Of a DNA stretch of 64,000 bases, positions 48,720 to 56,982 are shown one piece after another (position 1 is the first letter of the stretch; each line of letters begins with the position of its first letter). Origin of the DNA: a virus. Both the position numbers and the translations under genes were made by a program. The notes below the pieces were generated by a model. It had not been told where the DNA came from. It made no database searches and saw nothing but the letters and a program-made list of their open reading frames with translations. The DNA is taken from positions 58,344 through 122,343 of the IMG/VR virus record IMGVR_UViG_3300024346_000015, one strand, 5' to 3'.

Positions 48720-48748
48720 ATTATACAGGAAAATACAGTTATTGTCAA
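48720..48748 (-). promoter_or_regulatory. Early promoter (TTGACA-17-TATAAT)
   Basis: Perfect hexamers at 48743-48748 and 48720-48725, followed by a GAGAAGAGAGA leader before the nuclease start. Confidence 0.85.
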
Positions 48749-48984
48749 GCCATAGTTTCAATTAAATTTCGTGCAAGGAAGGTCAGTCCCAGACCATTTA
48801 CCAGTATCAACGCCCTGTCTTTCCAGAGTATCGATACCCATAACCATCCGATTACACCCACAAACGATAGACTCAGGTCATAGATCTGGAGTCCATCAAC
48901 ACCTCTGATTGACATGGCACTGATCATCAATACGGATGCGGCCCACTTTACATACCAATCTAATTCTCTCTTAGCCCCAGACAT
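48745..48984 (-). CDS. Small membrane protein, three hydrophobic segments
   Basis: The 79-residue protein has segments near 12-25, 36-53 and 58-72 (WYVKWAASVLMISAM, LSFVGVIGWLWVSILW, ALILVNGLGLTFLAR). The end KDRALILVNGLGLT resembles a small membrane family I recall from cyanophage-type viruses. Function unknown. Confidence 0.65.
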   Translation of the reverse strand: MSGAKRELDWYVKWAASVLMISAMSIRGVDGLQIYDLSLSFVGVIGWLWVSILWKDRALILVNGLGLTFLARNLIETMA

Positions 48985-49156
48985 CTGGTAATCCTTCTTG
49001 TGACTGTTCCATATAGTACTCGCCCGGATAGTGTCTCAGACATCTGTACGCTTCCTTGCGTACTGCACTAGGTACCCTTGGAGTCTTCTTTGGATCTAAC
49101 AAGTCAATCAAGAACTGACGGGTGTTGTTAACCGCCCATGTTCTCTCATCTGGCAT
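48971..49156 (-). CDS. Small conserved phage protein, unknown
   Basis: The start at 49156 (MPDERTWAVNNTRQFLIDLL) follows AGAGTGACA and gives 61 residues; longer readings would overlap a better small gene. DPKKTPRVPSAVRKEAYRCL with LRHYPGEYYMEQ is a pattern I recall from many phages. Function unknown. Confidence 0.65.
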   Translation of the reverse strand: MPDERTWAVNNTRQFLIDLLDPKKTPRVPSAVRKEAYRCLRHYPGEYYMEQSQEGLPDVWG

Positions 49157-49158
49157 TG

Positions 49159-49338
49159 TCACTCTGCAACCTCCAACCACTCGAAGTGTCCGTTCTGCGG
49201 GTTGAACTGAGCGCATGATGTTGCGGCTGAATCTAATCGCCATTGGTTCTGAACTGAACCCGCACCTAACATCGACCCCACAATTACTCCAATAAACACT
49301 ACCACAGCGTAAATCATCAATTCGTTATTTCTACTCAT
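49159..49338 (-). CDS. Small membrane-anchored protein
   Basis: This 59-residue ORF (MSRNNELMIYAVVVFIGVIV) has one N-terminal membrane segment (about 8-27) and a periplasmic tail with a single Cys (SCAQFNPQNGHFEW). GAGAG lies before the ATG, which overlaps the preceding gene by 8 bases. I recall similar 'CA.FN..TG.F.W' tails in marine phages. Confidence 0.6.
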   Translation of the reverse strand: MSRNNELMIYAVVVFIGVIVGSMLGAGSVQNQWRLDSAATSCAQFNPQNGHFEWLEVAE

Positions 49339-49714
49339 CTCTCAATCCTCTATGTTCCAATTCAAGTTCCATCGCTTTACGTATAACAGGTCTAATAAAC
49401 AGTTGTTGTGTTTCCAAGACCGCTTCAATATGAGCGGTATCCATCTCACTCAATTTAACATACGATAACGGTTGATCACCATCTTTACCGTATGTACCCC
49501 ACTCAACAGACTCTCGTATCACACTGAACTTATCGGTATCATACACAGCCAGACTGATTTGATCCTCGTGTACGGACGCACGAATATAGTCTAGACCACC
49601 ATCCACCACATATTTTTTACCGTTGGCATCGGTATGACTCTGATAATCGTGACGGTTACGTGACACGAGAATCGTGCCATCCGGAGTCTGTATTGCATTT
49701 CTAACTAATGTCAT
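49331..49714 (-). CDS. Conserved phage protein (DUF7695-like)
   Basis: The 127-residue protein opens MTLVRNAIQTPDGTILVSRN, then HDYQSHTDANGKKYVVDGGL and WGTYGKDGDQPLSYVKLSEM. I recall this as a widespread phage family (DUF7695) without known function. It overlaps the metalloprotease gene by 4 bases. Confidence 0.7.
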   Translation of the reverse strand: MTLVRNAIQTPDGTILVSRNRHDYQSHTDANGKKYVVDGGLDYIRASVHEDQISLAVYDTDKFSVIRESVEWGTYGKDGDQPLSYVKLSEMDTAHIEAVLETQQLFIRPVIRKAMELELEHRGLRDE

Positions 49715-50334
49715 AGTTTCTCTCTCATTGTTTTCATTCTATTCTTAGACTCGACCCACTTCTCGAACGTCTGAGGTTTACGGGGTTCTCCAAATGCGAG
49801 ACCCTTTCTCTTGAACTCGTGTTTCAGAATCTTCTTCTCGTCTGCACCCATGAAGGTACCTACCAGACTCACTAGGCATTGACGGAACGAACGTCCGTGG
49901 TGCATGTGACCCAGAGTATGGGCAAGTTCATGGAGTAAGATGTACTTATTGAATCCGTTAATCGGACACAGAGTGACGGTACGACCGTTGGTAAAACCGG
50001 ACAGGGTTTTGTTACGTTTACTCATCACGACAATCTCAGGTTGAGAGTTGAAGATACGACCCATGTCATCATCAAGAGATTTCTGCCACAACTTGATCCA
50101 AGTCTTGGATTTGTAGATCTTCTTGGAGAGTTTGCGGATCTCTTCAACAGTGTCGTAAGTCGGGATATCGACTTGACGCATAAAGAGGTTCTCGGCCGAG
50201 TAAGTCATCTGACGTTCGGAATCGCGAGACTTCGACCCTTTGTTTTGTTTCGCTTTATGTTTGGTGAGATATTGGTTGTACTTATGTTCATCGGAATCGT
50301 ACAACGGCATGTCAAAGTAATTATAGAGCGACAT
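49711..50334 (-). CDS. SprT-like zinc metalloprotease, second copy
   Basis: The ATG at 50334 has a strong GGAGG 5 bases upstream and gives 207 residues. ILLHELAHTLGHMHHGRSF contains HELAH plus a downstream histidine, matching the SprT/WLM group of zinc peptidases, and FRQCLVSLV follows. It is unlike the HEMVH protein at 6815-7222 apart from the motif, so two separate proteases are encoded. Confidence 0.75.
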   Translation of the reverse strand: MSLYNYFDMPLYDSDEHKYNQYLTKHKAKQNKGSKSRDSERQMTYSAENLFMRQVDIPTYDTVEEIRKLSKKIYKSKTWIKLWQKSLDDDMGRIFNSQPEIVVMSKRNKTLSGFTNGRTVTLCPINGFNKYILLHELAHTLGHMHHGRSFRQCLVSLVGTFMGADEKKILKHEFKRKGLAFGEPRKPQTFEKWVESKNRMKTMREKL

Positions 50335-50512
50335 TGTCACCTCCAGTCATTCCAACCCATGCATAGGCAGGGTTCGCACAGAACATTCCGATCTCATCGA
50401 AACCTAAGATGCAGAACCCTTCTTCAGGGTTAGTGCCTTTCTCAAACTCGACTAACTCGTAGCCAGCACGGAACTCACGGACGGTGTTGATGTCAACTAA
50501 TTCTACTTTCAT
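50321..50512 (-). CDS. Small hypothetical protein
   Basis: The start at 50512 follows the GAGAGAATATATT leader. The 63-residue product (MKVELVDINTVREFRAGYEL) has GFCILGFDEIGMFCANPAYA in the middle. Function unknown. Confidence 0.6.
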   Translation of the reverse strand: MKVELVDINTVREFRAGYELVEFEKGTNPEEGFCILGFDEIGMFCANPAYAWVGMTGGDNVAL

Positions 50513-50549
50513 AATATATTCTCTCTCAGTTCTCATAATCAATACAAGT

Positions 50550-50578
50550 ATTATAGATGACTGGGCAGGAAATGTCAA
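50550..50578 (-). promoter_or_regulatory. Early promoter (TTGACA-17-TATAAT)
   Basis: TTGACA at 50573-50578 and TATAAT at 50550-50555, followed by the ATACTTGTATTGATTATGAGAACTGAGAGA leader shared with 29769-29797. Located right after the terminator at 50600-50625. Confidence 0.85.
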
Positions 50579-50599
50579 GCGCTCATTTGCAAATAAAGC

Positions 50600-50625
50600 A
50601 AAAAAAAGGGGATATTTCTATCCCC
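50600..50625 (-). terminator. Intrinsic terminator, leftward
   Basis: Minus strand GGGGATA-GAAA-TATCCCC followed by a T run (seven or eight). A GAAA tetraloop and perfect stem make it a strong terminator for the DUF932 gene. Confidence 0.9.
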
Positions 50626-50632
50626 CCAAAGG

Positions 50633-51598
50633 TTAGGCAGAGGCGAACTCAACTGCCTTGTTAACTGCGTTGACCTTACGGTTCTGGTTAGCACCGAACC
50701 ATGCAGAACTCATTCGAGTGTCAGCACTACGACCCATCTCGTGGTCAGTCAAGTAGGTCACACTGTTCAGTGCTTGCCACCAAGTACCACGTCCAAACTC
50801 TGCTCCTGGCTGAGTCTCTAACAGATCAAACGCTTTCTTTGCGTTAGTGGTCAGATCATCGTACTTCTCAACCGCGACAGGATTCTTACCGTGATAGGTA
50901 CGTGGGAACACTTCGTTGTAGTACTTGATGAGGTTGTCCATAGAGAATCTCTTTGAAGATAGGAACTGAGACATCTCTTTGAACTGGTCAAACTTCTCGT
51001 GGGCAAGACCCATAGTAGTTTTAACGTGATCCGCATCGAATACGTTACGGTGGTTCATCTTAACACCGTTGATCGCACGACCACGAAGGGCAGTAGCGAG
51101 AGTGTTCATACAAGACACACGGATCGGAGTGAATCGGATATCGACAGACTTACCGTAATCGTGTGGGTTGGAGAACAACAAGTAAGAATCAACACGGTCA
51201 CCGTCCATCACATCGAACGACTCGTTGATCTTGGCCAATGCCCAAACCATCTTACCACCTTTCAGTGAACCGGCAGTGTGCATTTCCATACCACCTTCTA
51301 GACAGTACTCGTTGAAGAACTCAAAGGCAGTTTCGTTTTGGACTGGATTCCACTTACCACCAACTTGGGTAAGAATCTTGTTATCTGTAGAACGAACGAG
51401 TGCTTCCATTCCGGTCGGGACTTCTTCCCCGCCCACTCGTGCGTATGTAGGAATTTTTGATACTGACCAGTCTAAACCAGCCTTCTGCATCATTTGTTGT
51501 GGAGACAGGTCATTTGATACTTGTGTACCAATCTCACCCCAAGGTGAAGAACCAGCGTATGCCATAGTCTCGATCTGAAGGATATCATTCATGCTCAT
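50633..51598 (-). CDS. DUF932 / phage-plasmid primase-associated-type protein
   Basis: The 321-residue protein matches DUF932 proteins: WGEIGTQVSNDLSPQQMMQKAGLDW near the start, then a VRSTDNKILTQVGGKWNPVQ beta strand block, RVSCMNTLATAL and, late, LNSVTYLTDHEMGRSADTRM with AWFGANQNRKVNAVNKAVE. They are abundant in phages and plasmids, of uncertain biochemical role. Monocistronic: own promoter and a strong terminator, suggesting high expression. Confidence 0.85.
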   Translation of the reverse strand: MSMNDILQIETMAYAGSSPWGEIGTQVSNDLSPQQMMQKAGLDWSVSKIPTYARVGGEEVPTGMEALVRSTDNKILTQVGGKWNPVQNETAFEFFNEYCLEGGMEMHTAGSLKGGKMVWALAKINESFDVMDGDRVDSYLLFSNPHDYGKSVDIRFTPIRVSCMNTLATALRGRAINGVKMNHRNVFDADHVKTTMGLAHEKFDQFKEMSQFLSSKRFSMDNLIKYYNEVFPRTYHGKNPVAVEKYDDLTTNAKKAFDLLETQPGAEFGRGTWWQALNSVTYLTDHEMGRSADTRMSSAWFGANQNRKVNAVNKAVEFASA

Positions 51599-51644
51599 AG
51601 TTTTCTCTCTTTTCTCTAGTTAATTTCTCATTCTCAATACAAGT

Positions 51645-51674
51645 ATTATATCATACTCAATACAAGTTTGGCAA
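51645..51674 (-). promoter_or_regulatory. Early promoter of the DUF932 gene (TTGCCA-18-TATAAT)
   Basis: TTGCCA at 51669-51674 and TATAAT at 51645-51650 with 18-bp spacing; the ATACTTGTATTGAG dyad follows the -10. Lies just downstream of the adenylate cyclase gene end. Confidence 0.8.
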
Positions 51675-51688
51675 CTGTTTTCTTGAAA

Positions 51689-53509
51689 TTATTTTAAGAA
51701 AGTGTATATTTCTATGAGTTCTTCTTTACCCTTAACTTTGATGTCCCCAATCTTACGGGATACTGTGTCGGTCAATTGGTCTTTGGTGTGACTTGAGTAG
51801 ATGGTCGGGAAGTCTTTGTAGTCCCCTCGTGCAGCCGTTGCTTCCAATCGTGCGGCAAGGTTTACCGCGTCACCGATAACTGAATAGTCAAATCTGGACT
51901 CAGAACCCATATTACCAACAATACAGTCTCCGGTATTAATGCCAGTACCAACATTGATGTCAGGAAGACCTCGCTCTTTGTAAGTTTCCTTAAGCTCATC
52001 TGTTTTCTCCTCTATTTCTTTGGCAGACTTTACTGCCATGTCTGCGTGGTTCTCACAGGGTACAGGTGCGTTCCAGAACGCCATGATACAGTCACCCATG
52101 TACTTATCGATAGTACCACCGTTGTTTAAGATAATCTGTGTCATCGCATCTAGGAACTCATTGACCAACTCAACCAATCCTTCGGGATCATCGTTGTTCT
52201 TGTAGTGTTCTGAGATCGGAGTGAAGCCACATATATCCATAAATAAGAACGACATCTCCTTACGTTCGCCCCCTAGTTTCAAAAGTGATGGATCCTTCTG
52301 AAGCATATATACCATGTCCGGAGATAAATATGTCCCGAACTGTTTTTTTACTTGCTCTTTCAATTTGTATGTGGTATAATACTGATTAAAAGACGATTGC
52401 CCAAATACAAGGAACCCCGCAATTGAGACCCAAACGATATCCAGCACAAAGTAAGAATTACTCCAGACGATCCACGATATTATCGGGACGCTTGAAAGAA
52501 ACAAAACAGAACTTATCACCCCAACAACTGTGGGAAATCTATAGACCGATACAAGGATTCCTAGACACACTACCAAAATCGAAAGCACTTCAACTATTAG
52601 ACTCCAGTCGGGCCTCTGTATTTGAACACCTGAGAGTACGGTCTGAATTTGATGGCCTTGAACTTCGTGGGGATACACTGCACCCATTGGGGTTGGTACT
52701 GGATTAGCAACTCCCTCTGCGGTCACACCTAAAATTATTATCTTACCTTCGGGGATGGGTTCGAGTATACTCTGAGACTTAAAGTCGTGCCAGAAGGCAA
52801 CAGGCAACTCTGAGGACGGCTCTGTGACCAAAGGATCCTGTTTACCCAGTCTTATCCACTCTACACCAAGAGAATTGTATTTCACGGTGTAGGATGGTTC
52901 CCCTATCCACACCCTAACGGCGTCTAACCCAAGAGAGGGGTACGGTTGTCCGTTGATGCCTACCATTAATGGTGTCCGTCTGAGAACACCTGTAGGTTGA
53001 TCAACTTCAGCGGATACTGCACCCACCCCCATACTCATCTGTGCGAGTTCCGGAATAGGTATCAGTATACCACTGTAGTCGATTAGTGAATCTATAGGTT
53101 TACCGAACGTAGATACGTTGGCATATATCCCTAGATCATCCGTAGTAGTTTGGCGTGTAGGTGCGCTGGCCAGGATTACGGGTTTTAGGGCGATTGATTT
53201 TGATAGTTCCAGATCCCCCGCAAACCGATCGGGTTCTGACCATATCATTGTTGATACTATTAGAGAATTGGGTGGTGCTTGGTTGATATACTTGGCGATT
53301 GTCTTTCGCGGCCACGGGTATTGTCCTTCCTTTTCAATTGATGCTTCATCTATGTTTACCAATACAATATCGTCTATCGAGATAACCTCGTGACTTTGTT
53401 GTAGTTGATCGTAGTATGCGTACTGCAACGACTTCACAATGTCGATCTGCGATACTTTTAAAACCGCGAACAGAATGATCACGGGGATGACACTATACCA
53501 CTTTGTCAT
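51689..53509 (-). CDS. CHASE2 sensor - class III adenylate cyclase
   Basis: With ATG at 53509, in ATGA overlap with the curlin-like gene, the product has 606 residues. It has an N-terminal membrane segment, a periplasmic CHASE2 domain (about 35-300) with IDDIVLVNIDEASIEKEGQY, WPRKTIAKYI and ILGVTAEGVANPVPTP, three further membrane helices (about 305-385), and a class III cyclase domain from about 413. Metal ligands D425 (FMDICGF) and D473 (KYMGDC), K469 and D541 for adenine, and N550/R554 (VNLAAR) are all present, so it should make cAMP from ATP. CHASE2 senses an unknown periplasmic cue. It ends the curli-type operon. Confidence 0.9.
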   Translation of the reverse strand: MTKWYSVIPVIILFAVLKVSQIDIVKSLQYAYYDQLQQSHEVISIDDIVLVNIDEASIEKEGQYPWPRKTIAKYINQAPPNSLIVSTMIWSEPDRFAGDLELSKSIALKPVILASAPTRQTTTDDLGIYANVSTFGKPIDSLIDYSGILIPIPELAQMSMGVGAVSAEVDQPTGVLRRTPLMVGINGQPYPSLGLDAVRVWIGEPSYTVKYNSLGVEWIRLGKQDPLVTEPSSELPVAFWHDFKSQSILEPIPEGKIIILGVTAEGVANPVPTPMGAVYPHEVQGHQIQTVLSGVQIQRPDWSLIVEVLSILVVCLGILVSVYRFPTVVGVISSVLFLSSVPIISWIVWSNSYFVLDIVWVSIAGFLVFGQSSFNQYYTTYKLKEQVKKQFGTYLSPDMVYMLQKDPSLLKLGGERKEMSFLFMDICGFTPISEHYKNNDDPEGLVELVNEFLDAMTQIILNNGGTIDKYMGDCIMAFWNAPVPCENHADMAVKSAKEIEEKTDELKETYKERGLPDINVGTGINTGDCIVGNMGSESRFDYSVIGDAVNLAARLEATAARGDYKDFPTIYSSHTKDQLTDTVSRKIGDIKVKGKEELIEIYTFLK

Positions 53510-54243
53510 TGTTGTGTTATTGTAACAGAACAACCGCCTACTGTCAAGCAATTTTGCTGTAAAGTATAGGTTGCGGTTGAATTAAATTGTTTGAGAGTCA
53601 AGTCAGTACCATACGTACCGTCAAGAGTTATATTTGCGGTATGGGTTGCGTTGGGCCCTTTCTGACGGATGAACACATCGTTCTCGTCATTGTAGATATT
53701 GAGGTTGATTTCCTTTGCACCATCGTGTTGTTGGATGGTCGTAACCTCGTTGTTGTCTCCAGCTACGTGTAGATCGACTGCATGACCATCGACACTACCT
53801 TGATTGGTCTGTTGAATAGAAACACCGTTGTTGTCTCCGTGAACGGTTAGGTCAACGGTATGTCCACCGCCTTCCCAGTTATCGTACCAATAGTCATGGT
53901 TGGTATAACTCTCTGGATAATCGAATGCACATCCTTGACAGATCTTTACTCCATTACCAGAACCACTCATCTCATCTGTTGTAATCTTGTTTACAGAAGA
54001 AGTGTCTTCGTTGTATTGAATGAATAGAAGTCCACTATAGGTGGTGTTGATAAATGATCCAGTATCTAACATATCCACCACATTGTGTGAACCGACTTGT
54101 TCTATACCTAAACTGAAATTAGTACCGGATTGATCGATAGTTATTTGATTGTCCGCTGATGCGGTATCGGTGAAGAAACATATTAGACCAATGAAGAATA
54201 TGGCCATGATACATGTATCTCTGAATTCGTTGTCGTCTTTCAT
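53506..54243 (-). CDS. Curlin-like secreted subunit 2
   Basis: The 245-residue protein has a long n-region and a hydrophobic signal peptide (MAIFFIGLICFFTDTASA), then curlin-type repeats such as NQITIDQSGTNFSLGIEQVG and HGDNNGVSIQQTNQG, in which Q-x-G-x-N and Q residues recur about every 20-25 residues as in CsgA/CsgB. Cysteine pairs ICQGC and CLTVGGC are unusual for curlins. It probably forms or nucleates an amyloid-like fibre outside the cell after export through CsgG. Follows the FecR gene. Confidence 0.75.
   Translation of the reverse strand: MKDDNEFRDTCIMAIFFIGLICFFTDTASADNQITIDQSGTNFSLGIEQVGSHNVVDMLDTGSFINTTYSGLLFIQYNEDTSSVNKITTDEMSGSGNGVKICQGCAFDYPESYTNHDYWYDNWEGGGHTVDLTVHGDNNGVSIQQTNQGSVDGHAVDLHVAGDNNEVTTIQQHDGAKEINLNIYNDENDVFIRQKGPNATHTANITLDGTYGTDLTLKQFNSTATYTLQQNCLTVGGCSVTITQQ
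53519..53547 (-). promoter_or_regulatory. Possible early-type promoter before the cyclase gene (TTGACA-17-TACAAT)
   Basis: TTGACA at 53542-53547 and TACAAT at 53519-53524 lie within the end of the curlin-like gene. The transcript would begin almost at the ATG at 53509, so its use is doubtful. Confidence 0.35.
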
Positions 54244-54244
54244 A

Positions 54245-55390
54245 TCAATTGCTCTGTCTTATTACCACCAAAATGTCATCACCCCCGTCTGCGGTGATCG
54301 TTCCTACGTAACCTTCTACCTCTGTATCTAGTCTTATACTACCTCCGGTTAAAAAGTTCAATGCAATAACACCGTTTACGTCACGGTAGAAAACAATACC
54401 TTGGTCTTCTTGGAAAACTGCATATTGACTGTCAACGTTCTTACCCCAGACAGCACCCTTCAACCTTATCGCACCACCACCTCTACCCGATTGCATATCT
54501 TCGAGATCACCCATAGTGCGTACTAATGCTTCTACTTCATCTAATAGATCCACCAACAATTCTGAGTCAAGTGCATCATAGTCTAATCTAGTGTAGACCG
54601 GATCTTCAGCGTAATCATCATATGACTTTTCCAGTTCATCGAACTGAAGGAAGTCTGCGTCCAATGAACCCATGTCTATATCAGCGTCATCTAACAACTG
54701 TTCTTGTATCGCCTCTGCCACTTCATCGGGTGGACTGACAATGAACATGTTATCGATTGACGATGGTGTTATATTCTCGATGACCACAACTCTGGTCGGA
54801 GGCGAGTCTAAACTAGACACCATTGTCGTTGCATAGGCTTGAGTGAGAGTAGTCTCACCCGCATCATTAGAAACAACAATCTCACCAGACGGATTACCAT
54901 ATTCGTCCGGTAATAATATAACGAGAGTCCGACCCAACTCATCGATCGTTGTAGTGAAATCCGTTCCACGGACAGCAATCTGTGCAGTCGGGGTAGAGAT
55001 ATCGATATTCTTCTTATCTACCATTCCCAATCGACCAGACGCAAATCGAGCAGTCCCAAGTGCCATCTTCATGACCATCTTAGACTTACTCGGATCTGGA
55101 TCGTAATACACCTTATCAATAAAGACTTTGGTGTGTTCGATCAACGACAACTCAGCATCATCCTTGAACTTAATTAACATCCTTCCCTTTGCAGTTTGGG
55201 CTGTATCATTAAGTTCTATGTCAGTGCCTACCACGGACGATATGACATCCGTCTCTCTTAGCAAAGAACCGATTCCTTTCGATTCAACTATCCCGCCGAT
55301 AGATTCTGCATGTACTACCCCAGAACCCATTGACAGTATAACACTAATTATCGTTGGCGTTATCTTTCTGATTAATCTGTATGACTGCAT
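54245..55390 (-). CDS. Secreted FecR-domain protein
   Basis: The ATG at 55390 gives 381 residues with a signal peptide ending near GSGVVHA. The FecR domain follows: TAKGRMLIKFKDDAELSLIE, TKVFIDKVYYDPDPS, KMALGTARFASGRLG and ISTPTAQIAVRGTDFTTTID with the 'A.RGT.F' hallmark. The second half is acidic and contains a beta-rich stretch. FecR-domain proteins of this soluble type commonly accompany CHASE2 proteins and probably relay a periplasmic signal. It overlaps the upstream curlin-like gene by 47 bases. Confidence 0.8.
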   Translation of the reverse strand: MQSYRLIRKITPTIISVILSMGSGVVHAESIGGIVESKGIGSLLRETDVISSVVGTDIELNDTAQTAKGRMLIKFKDDAELSLIEHTKVFIDKVYYDPDPSKSKMVMKMALGTARFASGRLGMVDKKNIDISTPTAQIAVRGTDFTTTIDELGRTLVILLPDEYGNPSGEIVVSNDAGETTLTQAYATTMVSSLDSPPTRVVVIENITPSSIDNMFIVSPPDEVAEAIQEQLLDDADIDMGSLDADFLQFDELEKSYDDYAEDPVYTRLDYDALDSELLVDLLDEVEALVRTMGDLEDMQSGRGGGAIRLKGAVWGKNVDSQYAVFQEDQGIVFYRDVNGVIALNFLTGGSIRLDTEVEGYVGTITADGGDDILVVIRQSN

Positions 55391-56069
55391 TGTCTGACGT
55401 AATATCCATAGTAATGATACCCTTACACGACTGTATTCCGGTTGGACACGTACCACTTAACTGGTTGATGTCGATATCCGCATTGTCACCGGCAAACTCT
55501 ACTGTCTGTGTCTGATAGAAACCATCGTTCTGTAATGATACTATGTTATTACCGTCACCAGTAATGTCCCAGTCCCAAGTTACGTCATCGGTCTCAACGT
55601 CAATGTCGAACACATTAGAAGATCCAAGAACCTGTAGATCTAAATCTAAACGTTCAGAAGATGCAGCTGCACCTTGATCGAAATCAATTGTGTTAGAGTC
55701 GCCCGTCATTGTGATATCCATTGTGGTAGCGTCCGTAGATCCTATATCACCAATGAAATAATCGAGTACGTTAGCATCACCAGTCCACAGTAAATTGTAT
55801 GTAGAACTGTTAGATGTCAATGTACCGAACAACAGGTTTTCGTTACCAACTTGATCGATGTTAAATGTTAGTGAGGAACCTGTGATCGGTGTCGCACTAG
55901 AATTTGTCGCGAAGTTGTCTAAACCAATTTTGTTACCGTAACCAATCTGATCGATATAAAGGGTAAGCGTGTTACCCGATTGATCGATGTTGATCTCGTT
56001 GTCGTCAGATGCTGCACCATAACTTAAACTAGAAAACAGTGCAACTAGTCCTATTAAGTACTTATTCAT
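55344..56069 (-). CDS. Curlin-like secreted subunit 1
   Basis: The 241-residue protein has a clean signal peptide (MNKYLIGLVALFSSLSYGA) and at least seven repeats of about 22-30 residues, for example NIDQSGNTLTLYIDQIGYGN, FNIDQVGNENLLFG and DITGDGNNIVSLQND. Asn, Gln and Gly recur at curlin-like positions and the rest alternates hydrophobic and polar, as in a beta-solenoid amyloid. A late CPTGIQSC pair is unusual. It follows csgG with an 8-base overlap, so synthesis of pore and substrate is coupled. Confidence 0.8.
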   Translation of the reverse strand: MNKYLIGLVALFSSLSYGAASDDNEINIDQSGNTLTLYIDQIGYGNKIGLDNFATNSSATPITGSSLTFNIDQVGNENLLFGTLTSNSSTYNLLWTGDANVLDYFIGDIGSTDATTMDITMTGDSNTIDFDQGAAASSERLDLDLQVLGSSNVFDIDVETDDVTWDWDITGDGNNIVSLQNDGFYQTQTVEFAGDNADIDINQLSGTCPTGIQSCKGIITMDITSDNAVIQINQKDNANDN

Positions 56070-56982
56070 CGTCTTTACTTTCTCCTATCGGGTGACCTTC
56101 GTTTGTCCCATCATGCTGATGGGGATGACGATGTCCTGTCCCTACTTTCCAAAGACCTCTATCATGTCCTTGGTAGATTAACTCTAGTACGCCCGCTTCT
56201 ATAGCCGTTCGTACCGCATATGTCACTGATTCATTATTTCCCACTCCGTCTTCATACTCCACCAGCTGTGTCCCCTGTTCGTAAAATCTAAACAAGTCTC
56301 CACCCGCACCATAACTAAGAATCGTCTTTGTACTCTGGACGTTCAACAAAACTTCTCCCGTCAGAACAGAAACTGCTCTGATAGAAACCGTCACAATATC
56401 TTTACGATACTGCCTAGAGAATCCGATACCTAATGTTCTGGCACCTCGTCCTCCAGTCTGGATATTGGTATCATAACCAATAATACCTCCTTCAATAATC
56501 ATACCAGCAAAGAGCAAAGGCCCAATACTACCAGACTTCTCGTCAGAGTATTCCTTACGGGTTGATCGAACGATCTGTCTCTCTCGTACCAGATTATCGA
56601 TGCCCTGTCTCTCTACTACACGGAACCACTTACCTTGGGATGCCGTCTTGAGAGCGTCTATTAATAACTCGGTTCCCCCTTGGGATACCGCAGTACTGAA
56701 GTCCGCAATTCCATCGCGTGCCTTCCGTTGACCAGTGAGATCCTTAAATCCATATACAGCTACAACTGGCATGTTTGTTGCCGGTGGTACGTTTAATAAG
56801 TCAACGTATGCCGGCAACTTTACTACTGTAGGTTGATCTACGCAAATATACTTGCGAGACATAACCTTGTCTAATCCTTTGTCCGTTCCACAATCTTTCG
56901 GGTTTTCTGACCATTGTGGTATCTGAGCGCAACCTGTCATAAAAATGACGCTCAACAATAGTAGATGCAATTTACGTACCAT
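56062..56982 (-). CDS. csgG: CsgG curli secretion pore, outer-membrane lipoprotein
   Basis: The ATG at 56982 gives 306 residues with a lipobox ending at C18 (VIFMTGC). The body follows E. coli CsgG closely: MPVVAVYGFKDLTGQRKARD, STAVSQGGTELLIDALKTA, WFRVVERQGIDNLVRERQIV, MIIEGGIIGYDTNIQTGGRG, KDIVTVSIRAVSVLTGEVLLN, TKTILSYGAGGDLFRF and a final IYQGHDRGLW. CsgG forms a nonameric outer-membrane channel for unfolded curlins. A His-rich tail follows. Confidence 0.95.
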   Translation of the reverse strand: MVRKLHLLLLSVIFMTGCAQIPQWSENPKDCGTDKGLDKVMSRKYICVDQPTVVKLPAYVDLLNVPPATNMPVVAVYGFKDLTGQRKARDGIADFSTAVSQGGTELLIDALKTASQGKWFRVVERQGIDNLVRERQIVRSTRKEYSDEKSGSIGPLLFAGMIIEGGIIGYDTNIQTGGRGARTLGIGFSRQYRKDIVTVSIRAVSVLTGEVLLNVQSTKTILSYGAGGDLFRFYEQGTQLVEYEDGVGNNESVTYAVRTAIEAGVLELIYQGHDRGLWKVGTGHRHPHQHDGTNEGHPIGESKDDE

